From Davidsoniella eucalypti (lineage: Eukaryota; Ascomycota; Sordariomycetes; Microascales; Ceratocystidaceae): a stretch of 64,000 nt of DNA. Below the pieces are notes generated by a model that saw only the letters and a program-made list of their open reading frames with translations, was not told the origin of the DNA and did not search any database. The stretch is from the NCBI GenBank assembly GCA_004009845.1, contig RMBW01000114.1, positions 1-64,000 on the forward strand. Direction: 5' to 3'. Below are positions 45,948 to 56,457 of the stretch, piece by piece (position 1 is the stretch's first letter; each line of letters opens with the position of its first letter). Position numbers and translations under genes: made by a program.

Positions 45948-48718
45948 ATGGCTCCGGTCTCTCCTTTCGACTTCGACTTTAGCCTGCCTGAGACTATGGC
46001 CCAGGATCCTGTAAGTCGAACACCCGGCCATATACGGACCCTCGATGGCAGGTATCAAAAACCTAACACTTGCTGTGCTCGATGTAGCTTGATCGGTTTG
46101 CTGGCCTACCAGAAACGATGTGTAATCCAAATCCCAATCCCAATCCCAATCAAGCCCCCCCTCCCCCTGTACGTCTATTTTACAGTGATGACCATCTCCC
46201 CATTCACGGCCTGCCGTTAGTCCCGTACCCATACGAGCCCAACCATGACCCTTTCTGGCCGCCCCAAAAGGCAGATCAAGAAGATCTGCAGCCATCTAGT
46301 TTGTTCACAGGCCATGTTCTGTTCCAACAGAATAAAGACGCTTACGTCGAAGCGCTGTTCGCCCTTTCAAACCCGGATGAGTGGGCAGAGATTAGCCAGA
46401 GTTCTTGGTACAAGCGTTGCAAGCTGGATAGCTCTGTGCGGGAACCCCGTGGAGAATGCAGTAGTTCTCAGCCATGCCCTGACACGCAGCCTAGAGATGT
46501 CCCATCCCCTATGGACTTTGAGCTGGCAGTGCCTGTAACCTTCCCGTCATCCTCTGAAAACAACGTGCCCCCTGCTACCACTTGCACACTACCCTCCCAA
46601 GCACCCCCATATCGCTCTGATAGCCAGACAGCCGACAGTGCTCCTCTTCCTGGACTGGCTCTCTGTGCAGACGAGATTCCGATATTTCTGAGATCTCCCC
46701 CAGACAGTCCATCTTTCGCGGGCCCTAGCCATGCCAGAATCTTCGGCAAAAACGTATATCGTAGTATCAGCTGGTCAACTGGCTCCCGACAGGACATTGC
46801 ACTTCCATGCCCTATTCCTACCCATGCCTCACTGGGCACTCAGCCCGTATCTCTCAAGAGCCTGCAGGAGATGCTGGACAAGGCCCATCACAAGATAGCA
46901 AGCTCGAGTTTATCTGCATCCCGTCTCTCGCCGCTCTCAAGGGTCACTCTCGCTACAGACGCAGACTTGGGGCTGGATGAAGAAGCACTGCTTAGAGACC
47001 TGAACCGCGATCTGCCCCAGACCGTCATCGTGAACGTGGATTTGACCATGCTTCTCCTCCAGCGGCGCACCTTCCGCCGAGCTGTCCTAGAAGTGCTATG
47101 GACAGAGTTTATGGAAGTGCACGCAACGCCATGCCTTGCAGACTATCGTGAACAGTTGTGCCAGATCGCGGGAGCGAGACTCGGAGATGTGAACTTTGGC
47201 ACCGGAAGATCCAAGACGCCAGCTGCCGATTGGGACTTGTCGTCTGACGATGGCACGTCTGCTGGGCCGAAGCCGAGGCCTACGCTGCAAGATATTGGCT
47301 GGTTTCCGAGAGCACCTCCCAGTGGAGCTTTGCGTAACCTTGGCGCCACGAGCCCTCCTCTGCTGACGGCCATGAAGCTCGACCAGATGCGCTGCTTGCG
47401 CCAGGCGTGGCCACTGTTTGCATCGCTATATCACCAGCGCACGCCGCAGTACGCCGAGGAGTTTGTGCGCGACGCTCTGGAGACGTATCGAGGCAGATCC
47501 GCCTGCCTGTTTCTGGCTCGGGCTATGGGCGGCCAGCGTGTGCCTAGGCCGCTGGATGTGATTCGCCGCAACCGGCTCTGGGAGCCTCCAAGCCCCCTGT
47601 CTTCTGCGTCTTTTCCCATGGCAGAGCCTTTGCACAGCATTTCCGCGTCGACAGAGTTCGGCTTTCTGCATGGCTACGATACGGCGTCCTACCCCAGCCT
47701 CGAAAACGAGCCAATGAACGGCCTGGCAAGCGAGTTTCTGCTCCCTGCAGCTTCTTTCGATGCTTCTCCCGTCTTCTCTGGCAACTCCCATGTTGCGCCG
47801 GGCGTCTATGGCGGTGAGTATCCCATATATCTACAGCACCTGTGCAGCCCTCCAGCAAGCCGTCTTTTGATACTTAGCCACTAACCATCTGGCAATGACA
47901 GACTACCCAGGCAGATATCTGTACCAGCGCGGGGCGTGGAATAGGCCAAAGTGCCGACTCGCCCGCGCTTCGGCCAACGAATATGCGAGAGAACAACTGA
48001 CCAGACGCCGCCGTTGCCAGAAGCGGGCTCTCCGTGACCGCCAACACTGGGCTGACCTGGCGTCTTGCTATGGCCTGCACGGCATCGGCCAGTCCCCAAA
48101 GGTACGTTTTGACTCTTTGTATAGCAGCTTGGATCAACGGAGACGCAGAGAGAAGACTGGATTCGTGCAAATCGAAGCAAACCAACGAAAACAGCAGCCC
48201 ACAAACAAACGGCAAGATCGCTAACACCTGTGTTTTTCTCTTCTGCGACTCTAGGCCGGAATTACAGAGCAGCTCCCTCTGCCCACGACCTTTGCGCCGT
48301 TTCAGCCTGCCTACAGCTATGCTGGTACGTGTTGGCCCAGCTCCTACGGCAGCCAGCCAGCCAGCCACCACTCGCTATATCCGGCTAACACTTCTCCTCT
48401 AGTCACCGACGCCCAGCTTGCCGGTCTTTTTCCACAGCCAGCAGACACTGTCACAGACGACCCCTCTTTCTGGCCAGCAGCAGCAGCGTTCTGTCCCGCT
48501 GCTTGTGCGTCTGCCTCCTCTGATACTCTTCGCAGCGCCACCGTGGACTTTGTAACACCAGGCTTTGCCATGGCGGCCCAACAGCTCAACAGCGGCCACT
48601 ATGCCTCAAATCTCCCCCAGGGCGTCTCTTTGTCTGCCATGGCGGGTCTGCTTCCCCCGTCTCCCCTCGCCCTGCCTCCTCCGCTGCTAGACGTGTCTCG
48701 CCAGCAGCAACAGCAGCA

Positions 48719-48749
<31 letters not shown>

Positions 48750-49010
48750 GGATACTTCAGTGTTCCCGCAGCGTACGGTGCTGGCTCTGGCGTATCACAG
48801 GGCTCGCAATCGCTGCACGCTGCCGTCCGAAGCGCCCTGAACGATGGCTTCTACAGCGACGAAATGGCACGCACAGCATACACGGCGCTGACCGGTCCTC
48901 TAGGCGATGCGTGTATGGTGCTGGGAAATGCCTCTGATCCTGGTTTTCCAGCGGAAGCATACATGCCGCCCGCCTCCACTGCTGGCTACAGCCAAGACAA
49001 CCCTCTGTAG
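45948..49010 (+). CDS. Unrecognised 888-aa Pro/Ser/Gln-rich protein
   Basis: Five exons: 45948-46010, 46088-47813, 47902-48101, 48255-48324 and 48403-49010. All introns are GT-AG with in-frame joins, and the first has a ctaac branch. The total is 888 aa from ATG 45948; in-frame sequence continues upstream and may add alternative N-terminal exons. The protein starts APVSPFDFDFSLPE, has NPNPNPN repeats, then a structured-looking middle (LLLQRRTFRRAVLEVLW, DQMRCLRQAWPLFASLYHQR, YAEEFVRDALETYRGRSACL). A basic segment follows (ARASANEYAREQL, then TRRRRCQKRALRDRQHW). Next comes a Pro/Ser-rich tail with about 17 Gln near residue 786, from a CAG tract, and a Gly/Ser/Ala end. I recognise no family. 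The basic patch and polyQ suggest a nuclear regulator, which is inference only. AATAAA at 49299 may serve its polyadenylation. Confidence 0.8.
48704..48750 (+). repeat. CAG/CAA tract encoding polyglutamine
   Basis: About 17 consecutive CAG/CAA codons in frame in the last exon of the 888-aa gene. This is a likely length-variable site among strains. Confidence 0.9.
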
Positions 49011-49298
49011 ACACCTCGTGCCACAAGGCCCTTTGGCAGTATAGCGTGCCCGAAGCAGGATACTCTGCTGCATGGGGCACTACAGGAGCCTATAGCCACT
49101 CAGGTTCAGAGAACCCTTCTGGCAATGATGGGGAGGGGTGCTTATCTGCAGCGTATTGACTATGGCCGAGTTGGAAATGGCTGGAAATATATAGCCCGGT
49201 GCTTCCCCCGTCTTTCCTTCACGACTCTCGTATCCCACTGCCCTTCACAACCCATTTTCTGTACTGTCTACTGCCACACGCATTTTCGTATTAAATTG

Positions 49299-49304
49299 AA
49301 TAAA
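49299..49304 (+). promoter_or_regulatory. Candidate polyadenylation signal AATAAA
   Basis: AATAAA about 290 bp after the stop at 49010, followed by a tacta repeat and T-rich sequence. It is the best 3'-end candidate for the 888-aa gene and marks the likely border with the next gene's leader. Confidence 0.35.
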
Positions 49305-49577
49305 TATACTACTACTACTACTCTATCGTCTCTTGATTCGTTGCAGCCGCCCTGCCCGTTTGCTGCTCTTTTGTGCTGCTTTTGTCTTGCTCTATCTCAC
49401 TGCTATCCCCCCCTTCCCTTTGCTGAAGAGCTCTGTAACTTTGTGACTTTCTTTTCATTTTCGTTTTCCTCCTCTTGTTTGTCCACCGTTTTTTATTGTT
49501 TGCATCTCCTTTTGCTATTAATATCTGCTGCACAAAGGCGTCACACAAACAAACACTAAAATAACGATTAACTAAAC

Positions 49578-49659
49578 ATGTAAGTATTCGATCAATGTCT
49601 TCTTTTTCTTTCTTCCTTGCACTATCTGACTAACTCTAACCCCCCCCCCCCACTTACAG
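49578..49659 (+). other. Leader intron overlapping a start-stop uORF
   Basis: In the leader of the C2H2 gene, ATG at 49578 is followed at once by TAA. The same bases carry a splice donor (gtaagt from 49580). The intron would end at the acceptor ttacag (49658-49659) after a ctaac branch and a C run, 80 bp in all. Splicing removes the G of this ATG, so the minimal uORF exists only in unspliced transcripts. Confidence 0.5.
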
Positions 49660-49883
49660 CAACAGTCAATCTCTATAAGTTGGGCTACCCTCCCACAGCA
49701 TTTTTCCCATTTTTCGTCCTTTGCATCTCACCGGCCGCAACTATTCTTTGTTGAAGCCAACTAGAGCCTAGCCTCAGTACCCTCCTCGCTCTTCACTATT
49801 TTATTCAAAGCCAGTCCAAGTTCCCTCTTCCGTTTCTGTCCTCGCTCTCTGCTCTCTGCTCTCTATCCCTTCTTCTCGCCATC

Positions 49884-52269
49884 ATGCGTGATATTGCCAT
49901 CCCAACTCAAAAGTACGAGTCTTCTGGATCTAGTCACCTGGGCACTCTACCGCCCATTCCGGGTAAGTAACACCTTCCGTTGTATCTCCTGACCTTATGC
50001 CTGTCTAAGACATCGTTGACGCTAACTACTGTCTCTTGTATACAATAAAACAGAACTGTCAGACTCAGAATCTGACATTGCCAGCATTGCTTCCAACGAG
50101 TCAGACCCTATCAACCCCCAGACTCCCCAATACGGGATGCCTCAGCCAGCTTTGCCCTTCGCCGAGGCGCTGCACGGTGATGTCTCGTCCGATGACGCTG
50201 GCTCTGGTGTCGTGATGGCCTCTGATGTCTCGGAGTATGCTTCCAGCGTTGATCCTGCCGATGAGAACCCGCAAGCACCTGCCGCCCGTGGACTTGCCTT
50301 GACGGAGCAGCTCGCGGCTGCAGAGGTCCAATCTGACAGCACCCGCACTGCCTCGGATATGTCCAGCAAGTCCTCGACCACCTCGGAGGTTTCCTGTGAG
50401 ACCAACCTCACAGAGGACCTTAATATGGCTGGCCTCAACCTGGAACAGCCTCCGGCCGCTCCTCCTGCCGCCCCGGCTCAAGCACTGCAGTCCAGCACTG
50501 GTGACTTGGCCCAGCTCGGTACCTTTGGAGCCGCTGGTGGGAGCAGCCATGTCGCTGTTTCCAGAGCCAATACCGCCGTGTCTCGGGAAGACGTGGCCAT
50601 GAACTACCCCAAGCGCAGCCTGAACTGTGATGGCGCACGCCGTCGCCGCGGCAATGGGAACACCCCCTACTCGGCCTCTGGAGCTCCGTATACCCTAGAC
50701 GAAGCCCGCGGCGAGCGCGCTCGACGCTCTGCCCTGCGCAAGATCAAGTTCCGCCATCGGTACGACGAAGAGGCCTTTGGCGAATCTGCCCAGATCGCCC
50801 AAGAGCAGCGCCGCAAGGACTTCGCGGAGGCTAAGCAGCCGAGCAAGTCTGTCAAGGCCTGGCAAGACGCGGAGTGGTATATTCCGTGTGGCCACTGTGG
50901 ACGCGAGTTCCTCACCCAAGACGACGTCGATGTTCATGTGGAGAAGACGCATATCCCGCTGCACAACGCTCTCAAGTTGCAGCAGATGAAGCAGAACCAG
51001 CTGCAGCCACAGCCAATCGATATCGCTGTGTTCCAGATGGGCCGTGGTGATGAAGATGAAGCTGGAGACGACGATGACGATGAAGATGAAAAAGCTCGGG
51101 CTGCGGCCAATGCAGCTCGTCAGAAGTCTATGGGCAATGCCATGGGATTCATCAAGGGCAAGCCTCCGAGCAGAAAGAAGCTGAGCCAGGGAAAGTTTGC
51201 CTCTTCGTCGCTTTTTGCCTCTTGCTCCAAGACAAGCCTGCCCACTCCGGCCCTTTTTCCGCGCAGAGCTGCCTCTGAGAATGACGACGCGTCTTCGATC
51301 TCGTCCTACTCGTCTTCCATCTCGTCTTCTGATTCTGGATCTGGGTCCGAATCGGCCGCTGCTCCTCCTCTAGTCCGCCCGTCACTATACAACAACACCT
51401 ATTATGCGTCGGCTGCTAGGAGAGTTGCCGCTCCGGCCCCGGCTCCCGCGACTATTGCCTACTCGCCCTTGGCCTTTGGCGGAATCGATCCGCTGCAGCG
51501 CAAGATTGCGGCTTCGATTCCCGGAACTGAAGTTGCGCCTCAGGAAGACTACATTGCCATGATCGAAGCCGAGCGCAAGGCCAACGAAAAGAAGACGAAG
51601 AAGAAGTCCAAGAAGTCCAAGAAGTCCAAGCCTGCGGATCCCAAGGGCAAGCAGCGCGAGACTGGCGATGGCACTGATTCGTCGTCTGAAGACGAAGACG
51701 AAGACGAAGACGAGAATGCAGGTGACCGCTTCCGCTTCGGCCGGCGCGAGGACGACGATGGCGACTACAGCCCCCCGGGCGAAGGCGGCAACTTCTTCTC
51801 TCCCCCCGAAGAGGAAGACCCCGACATGGCCGGCTTTGGCCGCCGGGGCAATGGAGGCGGTGGCGATGGCTCTGCCGGCGGCGCTGGCGCTGCGGCTCCC
51901 GCTCCGGTTTGCTGGGCCATCGGCTCTCTCGGCAATATATTTGTCGGCATTGGGTCGTTCAGTGAGCCGGCCATCTACGGGTCTGCCGTGCCGTATAGAC
52001 ACTCTGTCTGCCTCCCCGCCATCACCGAATCTTGCTCGTCTTTAGCCGCCCCTACGCATATTACAGATGTAGAGGATACTCTGTTCTCCGGGGTCCGCGA
52101 AGTCCTCAACTTCTGCCACGCCAAAAACATGGGCGTGGAGTACCGCGTCAACACGGATCTTGACATTGGTCATCTTGGTGCCCTTCACGCTAATGATAGC
52201 CAGGACGATGTCCTGTACTGGGAGTCTATCTGCCAGACTTCCTTCCATCAGGGTCCTGCCCGCCAGTGA
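49884..52269 (+). CDS. Acidic low-complexity protein with one C2H2 zinc finger
   Basis: Two exons, 49884-49962 and 50054-52269, encode 764 aa; donor gtaagt, acceptor aacag, phase 1. ATG 49884 opens MRDIAIPTQKYESSGSSHLG. One classical C2H2 finger lies at residues 305-326 (C305, C308, H321, H326; CGHCGREF, then HVEKTH). Around it are Ser/Ala-rich sequence (50-190), a basic helix-like block (about 190-290), an acidic run after the finger (GDEDEAGDDDDDEDEK), a Ser-rich stretch, a Lys-rich run (KKTKKKSKKSKKSK), a second acidic run (SSSEDEDEDEDE) and a Gly/Ala-rich part. The last 130 residues look globular (SLGNIFVGIGSFSEPAIYGS, CHAKNMGVEYRVNTDLDIG). A single finger with charged disordered regions suggests a nuclear or nucleolar protein. 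I recognise no named family. Confidence 0.85.
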
Positions 52270-53115
52270 TCTGCGGCTATGGTCTTGGCGGCATTATATC
52301 TGCCATCTCTCTTGGGGACTTTTGCTCTTTTCGATGTTCTGCTCGATTGTGTTGTTTTGGTTTTCTTTTTCTTCCTTCATCTTCTTCTTTTGTCATGACT
52401 TGATTATCTATGTTTCCTTCTATAAAAGATGTTAAAAAAAACTGTTTGATTTCTTTTCTATTTGCTTCTCATAACCACCCTCTTCCTTTCCTCTTAGTTT
52501 CTTTCCTCTTAGTTTAGCTTCAACTAGTCCAGTTTAGTTCAGTTTAGTTCAGTTTAGTTCAATGTGCTGTTTTTATTTGTCGAGTTGCTCAAAGAAATTG
52601 CGACCTTTCGTAGCTTTCTCCATGTTTAGTTTGTACCTACAAGTGCTCTCAACAATCACAGCAGAATCACAACAGGTTTGCCTTAGACGCTGTGCTACCA
52701 ACATTGTAGAATCGGAGAACCTGTCCCGTAATGCAACCATGGAAACAAAGAGACAACATAGTCACTGCCTCACCGGAACTTCTTTGCTGCCTTGGTACCA
52801 TGTCCCAGATAGACCACGGGATTCCAAGGACAAGTTCATCGGGCTGTTCTAGGTTCCTTCGTTTTAGTTGTCTGTTATACTGTCAAAGGTTGTGCTACTA
52901 CGACACAAATAACGATCACTTTATGTATACACCCCCCATCATAAGACAGATGATAGATGATAGCCGCTGCTTCGGCAGGCAGAATTAATGATTCAAAAAG
53001 ACATCACATCTGGAGTGGCATAAATCTACTCCACGGAACACAAAACATGTAGATGCTATCACTAGTAATGCCGTTTGCCCTCTGTCATTCCTCCGTGCTC
53101 CGTACTCCCTATAAA
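52270..53115. other. Convergent 3' region
   Basis: This 846-bp space separates the stop of the C2H2 gene from the stop of the RS-rich gene on the opposite strand. It holds T-rich 3' flank sequence and a 10-bp tandem repeat (gtttagttca, about four units, 52525-52561). No gene seen. Confidence 0.6.
52525..52561. repeat. 10-bp tandem repeat (gtttagttca)
   Basis: Three to four consecutive units downstream of the C2H2 gene. Confidence 0.85.
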
Positions 53116-54612
53116 TCAATCATCCATATCGTCTTTACCCATATCCCAGTCGCGCTTTTCTCCCAGTTTTTTCCATGTCACACTAGCCACATCTGCCTCT
53201 TCCTGCTGCAGCATCCGATCGCCGTGCTTTAGTGCTGTTGCATGTTGGATTTTGGTCTTTTGCCTCTCGCGGAACATGTCGACTGTTTGTAACCAAATGT
53301 CGTTGCTTTTGTCACCTGCCTTGTTGATGACAGTAGGAGCTGTTTTGATGTTTGAGTGACGCTCTGTCATAGTCGATGTTGCACTACCACCGTTGGGCCT
53401 GTTACCTCCCAACGTGTCCGTACGCGGGTTGTAGTCAACGGAAAAACGTTGATCGATACCGGAAAAGACGGAACTTGTTCCACGCCCACGAGGTTGAGTC
53501 AGGTGCGTTGCAACTGAAGCTGGTTTCGGTCCATAGTCGCCACTTTCGCTATGCTCTGATTCTGATTCATGTCGGTGATGTCTGCTACTATGAGATTCAT
53601 GTCGGTGATGTCTACTACTATGAGATTTTCGTCTGTCGTTTTGGCGAGAAGAAGAAGAATGGTAGCTTTTTGTTGAAGCTCTACTAAGCCTTTTTGAGAC
53701 ATGTGACGGGGAGCGTGACCGTGAGCGTGACCGTGACCGTGTGCGTGTGCGTGTGTGTGAACGGTGTGATCGTTCTCTCGCTGAATGCGATTTTCTCGAT
53801 CGTGGTTCTGGAGATCTTGAACGCCTTGACGCACTTAAATCCGGTGATGTAATCCGGCGACTATTATGAGATCTCGAATGACGAGACGATTTGTGCGGTG
53901 AGCGCCTGTCTCGATCTCGAGAAGAAGACCTCTGCCGTTTTCTGGACTTGGAACTCTCCTTTTCGTCATCGCTATATCGCCTATCCCGTGTTCTTCGTGA
54001 TCTTTCATCTCGTGTTGTCGAACTTTGTTGATGGCGCGTTTCTGTGCGAGATTTGCTAGAGTCGTGCTTCGTTTCCGATCGCTGACTGTTGTGACTGGAC
54101 GTTGGGCCAGACTTTTCCGACCGTTCCCTAGGCTCTAGTAGATCTTTGCTTGGTCTCGATGAATGGTCTGATTTATGACCTTTGAGAATGGCATTGATTT
54201 CTCCAAACTGGCGCTTCGAGACGTCGCGAGGATGGGCATTCAAGCGTCGCTGGCGCTCTGCAACGGGTGTCTCGAGCTTATTTAATCGTGCTTTAGATTC
54301 GGCAGCCTCCTTCGCTAGTAAAGCAGCATTATGAGAGTCAGTCGCCTTGATGATGTTTCGAAGAAATCTGGTATTCGGCTTCGGCTTCGGCTGCGAAGAA
54401 AGCCTATGTCGTGAACAAGACATGCGTTGTTAGTCAAAGAACTGTTTTCGCAGACTACAGCATCAACAGGGTACCAGCACTAACGATTTCTGGGGCTTCA
54501 AGGCATCGAGGCCCCGAGCGGAATAGCGCAGCGCATAATCGGCGGCATCTTGCGTCAGAAGATTGGCAACATAGTCATCGGTGATGAGCTCATGTTGTCC
54601 CGGCTGCGCCAT
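53116..54612 (-). CDS. RS-rich nuclear protein, probable splicing-associated
   Basis: Two exons on the minus strand, 54612-54485 and 54403-53116, encode 471 aa. The 81-bp intron has donor gttagt, branch gactaac and acceptor acatag. The N-terminus (HELITDDYVANLLTQDA, YSARGLDALKPQ) joins PNTRFLRNIIKATDSHNAAL and then a charged coiled-coil-like helix with ERQRRLNAHPRDVSKRQFGE. This ordered part looks conserved in ascomycete nuclear proteins. From about residue 120 to 330 the sequence is dominated by RS/SR dipeptides, RSRSRSRS runs and HRHESHSSRHHRHES repeats, typical of spliceosome- or speckle-associated proteins. The C-terminus (VTWKKLGEKRDWDMGKDDMD) is also ordered. RNA-processing function is inferred from the RS domain; I cannot name the orthologue. 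Confidence 0.85.
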
Positions 54613-55103
54613 GGTCTAAAAAACAAGGCTAGATTATACAGCGCAAGATCGATAACAAGGATGAACGGGAAGATCCCTAAATAGAGAAAGAATAGCTGAT
54701 TGATGCTGATATGAGTAGGTGAAAATATAACCTGGTAAGGACGTCACAACGGTAATTATTTCGACGGATAAACTTTGGTATGAAAACAAAAAATAACAGT
54801 GATGTCAGAAATCATGTATCATGTAGCTAAATTGAAAATGACCTTAGTCCTAAAGTCCTAAAGTCCTCAAAGCCGCCTAGCTTACCTGGGGGGCAGTCGC
54901 GCGATAAGATAAGCGCCACCTGCCGTTTCCAGGCGAAAGTAAACATCCAGATCAACCCTCGACCGCAATTGCCACAGATTGCGCGACAATCAACTCGAAA
55001 CAACACCAAATCTCAATTCTCACGGGATTCAAATTTCCGCCACAAACACCCTATATAACCCTAATTGCCTGCATATCACAACCATAATCAACCATAATCA
55101 ACT
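54613..55103. promoter_or_regulatory. Divergent promoter region between RS-rich gene and sos7
   Basis: The two start codons face away from each other with 491 bp between them, so both promoters must lie here. No strong TATA box for the RS gene. The sos7 side has ctatataac about 35 bp before its ATG, followed by an accataatca repeat. Confidence 0.45.
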
Positions 55104-55946
55104 ATGAACTCAAACTTTCTTCATGAACTGGAAGAGCTCCAAAACCAGCCTCTTTCCATCTTAAAGCTTAGTGAGCCCATCACTACAGCTGCTGAATCTA
55201 CCTCGTCGCATCGACGATCCGACGCGTCTATAGCTTCCATATCAGACGCCACAACTCCGTCTAGTCTAGAGGCTGATCTGGCGCACTATCGCGAGCTTTT
55301 CTCCAAGCTACGATTTTCCTATGTTGAGCAAGTCACCAAAGAGAAGTTCATTCGTGCCATCGTAGGCGATCCACCACTCATAGTCACGCCTCTCGAGAAT
55401 GTTGCGCTGGAGAGGGAAAACCTCGCAGCCAAAGCGAAGCTCAAAACCCTAAAACTCGAGGTCACGGATCTCGTCGCAGAGCTCGATCGTCGTGCCCGAG
55501 ATCTCAGTCGCCGTACCGCTGCGGTACAAGTAGACACGACAAAACTTAAAGATCTACCGCGCGAAATCGAGCGCATCGAAGAGAGCCTGACAAACCTTCG
55601 CTCGGAGCGCGCCGGGCTTGCGCGTCAGGCTAATGGAAATCCAGATCTAGCACTTCCTCTCGGCAAGACTATGGATCTTGTGGAGGAGCGCAAGGCGCAA
55701 ATGGGCGCCCTGGACCGTGAATTGGACCAGTTGAGGGCGCGGGTGCCGCGTAAGAAAAAGGAACTGGAGAGGTTGAAGACGGAGTTGGCCCCTTTGGAGG
55801 CTAAGCAAGCGACCTCGACGACTGCTGCTAAAGAGGCGAGAAAACGGAAGGAGGCGGCGCTGGGTGGTGTGGAAGATGACCTGGAGGAGAGGGGTCGCTG
55901 GTTTAGGGCGAGCGAGGCCGTGTTGACACAATTGCTAGAAGGTTGA
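55104..55946 (+). CDS. Kinetochore protein Sos7
   Basis: A single-exon gene of 280 aa. The N-terminus (FLHELEELQNQPLSILKL) is followed by a Ser-rich linker and then the conserved block HYRELFSKLRFSYVEQVTKE, KFIRAIVGDPP. This is the pattern I know from ascomycete Sos7 proteins (Sos7 coiled-coil family). From about residue 100 to the end it is almost continuous heptad-like helix (LERENLAAKAKLKTLKLEV, ELDQLRARVPRKKKELERL). In fission yeast Sos7 works with Mis12-complex and KNL1/Spc7 components at the outer kinetochore; the same role is expected here. The 3' flank carries three short retro-inserted elements within about 350 bp. Confidence 0.8.
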   Translation: MNSNFLHELEELQNQPLSILKLSEPITTAAESTSSHRRSDASIASISDATTPSSLEADLAHYRELFSKLRFSYVEQVTKEKFIRAIVGDPPLIVTPLENVALERENLAAKAKLKTLKLEVTDLVAELDRRARDLSRRTAAVQVDTTKLKDLPREIERIEESLTNLRSERAGLARQANGNPDLALPLGKTMDLVEERKAQMGALDRELDQLRARVPRKKKELERLKTELAPLEAKQATSTTAAKEARKRKEAALGGVEDDLEERGRWFRASEAVLTQLLEG

Positions 55947-55976
55947 TTTGAAACAGGCTTGATTGGCAACCTATTT

Positions 55977-56196
55977 TTGACTTTATGATACCACACGGCG
56001 GTTTGATGGAAAAAGGGATAATGATTTGATGATCGAGCAGCCCGGCCTTATCTCTTTTTTTATTTTTTATTTTTATTTTTTTAATTCATTTATCTTATGG
56101 AGCTATAGAGCTATGAAGATTGACTTTATGATACCACACGGCGAGGTTTGATGGAAAAAGGGAGAATGATTTGATGATCGAGCAGCCGGCCTTATC
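55977..56196 (-). mobile_element. Short retro-inserted element flanked by a 76-bp direct duplication
   Basis: The 37-bp core on the minus strand (56083-56119) with its T/A-rich tail (56053-56082) lies exactly between two copies of a 76-77 bp sequence, 55977-56052 and 56120-56196. Both copies begin ttgactttatgataccacac and end ggccttatc. They differ by one 2-bp indel, one 1-bp indel and one substitution. The duplication meets both element ends with no extra bases. Confidence 0.85.
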
Positions 56197-56336
56197 AGCA
56201 CGGCGTCGAATCTTCATAGCTCTATAGCTCCATAAGATAAATGAATTAAAAAAAAAAAAGCACGGCGTCGAATCTTCATAGCTCTATAGCTCCATAAGAT
56301 ACATGAATTAAAAAAAAAAAAAAAAAGCACGGCGTT
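56197..56336 (+). mobile_element. Two tandem short retro-inserted elements sharing a triplicated target site
   Basis: The order is target, core, A tail, target, core, A tail, target. The target agcacggcgtcga is at 56197 and 56258, and (cgttga variant) at 56324. The cores are 56211-56247 and 56272-56308, and the A tails are 11 and 16 long. The cores differ at one base (ataaatg versus atacatg). Either two insertions hit the same site or one insertion with its duplicated target was itself duplicated. Confidence 0.88.
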
Positions 56337-56457
56337 GATAATAAAATAAGACGGTAATTAGAATTATTGTTGCTACTGTGAATAACTTGAAGAAACATGT
56401 TGAAAAGAATCCACCAATCCCCCGATCGCGAGACTGCTTCCCTCTAACGACTCGAAA

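Noticed and set aside
53499..53834. 111-aa minus-strand frame within the RS-rich gene
   Set aside because: It is an alternate frame of the RS/HRHES repeat region. The main frame has conserved ends and a proper intron.
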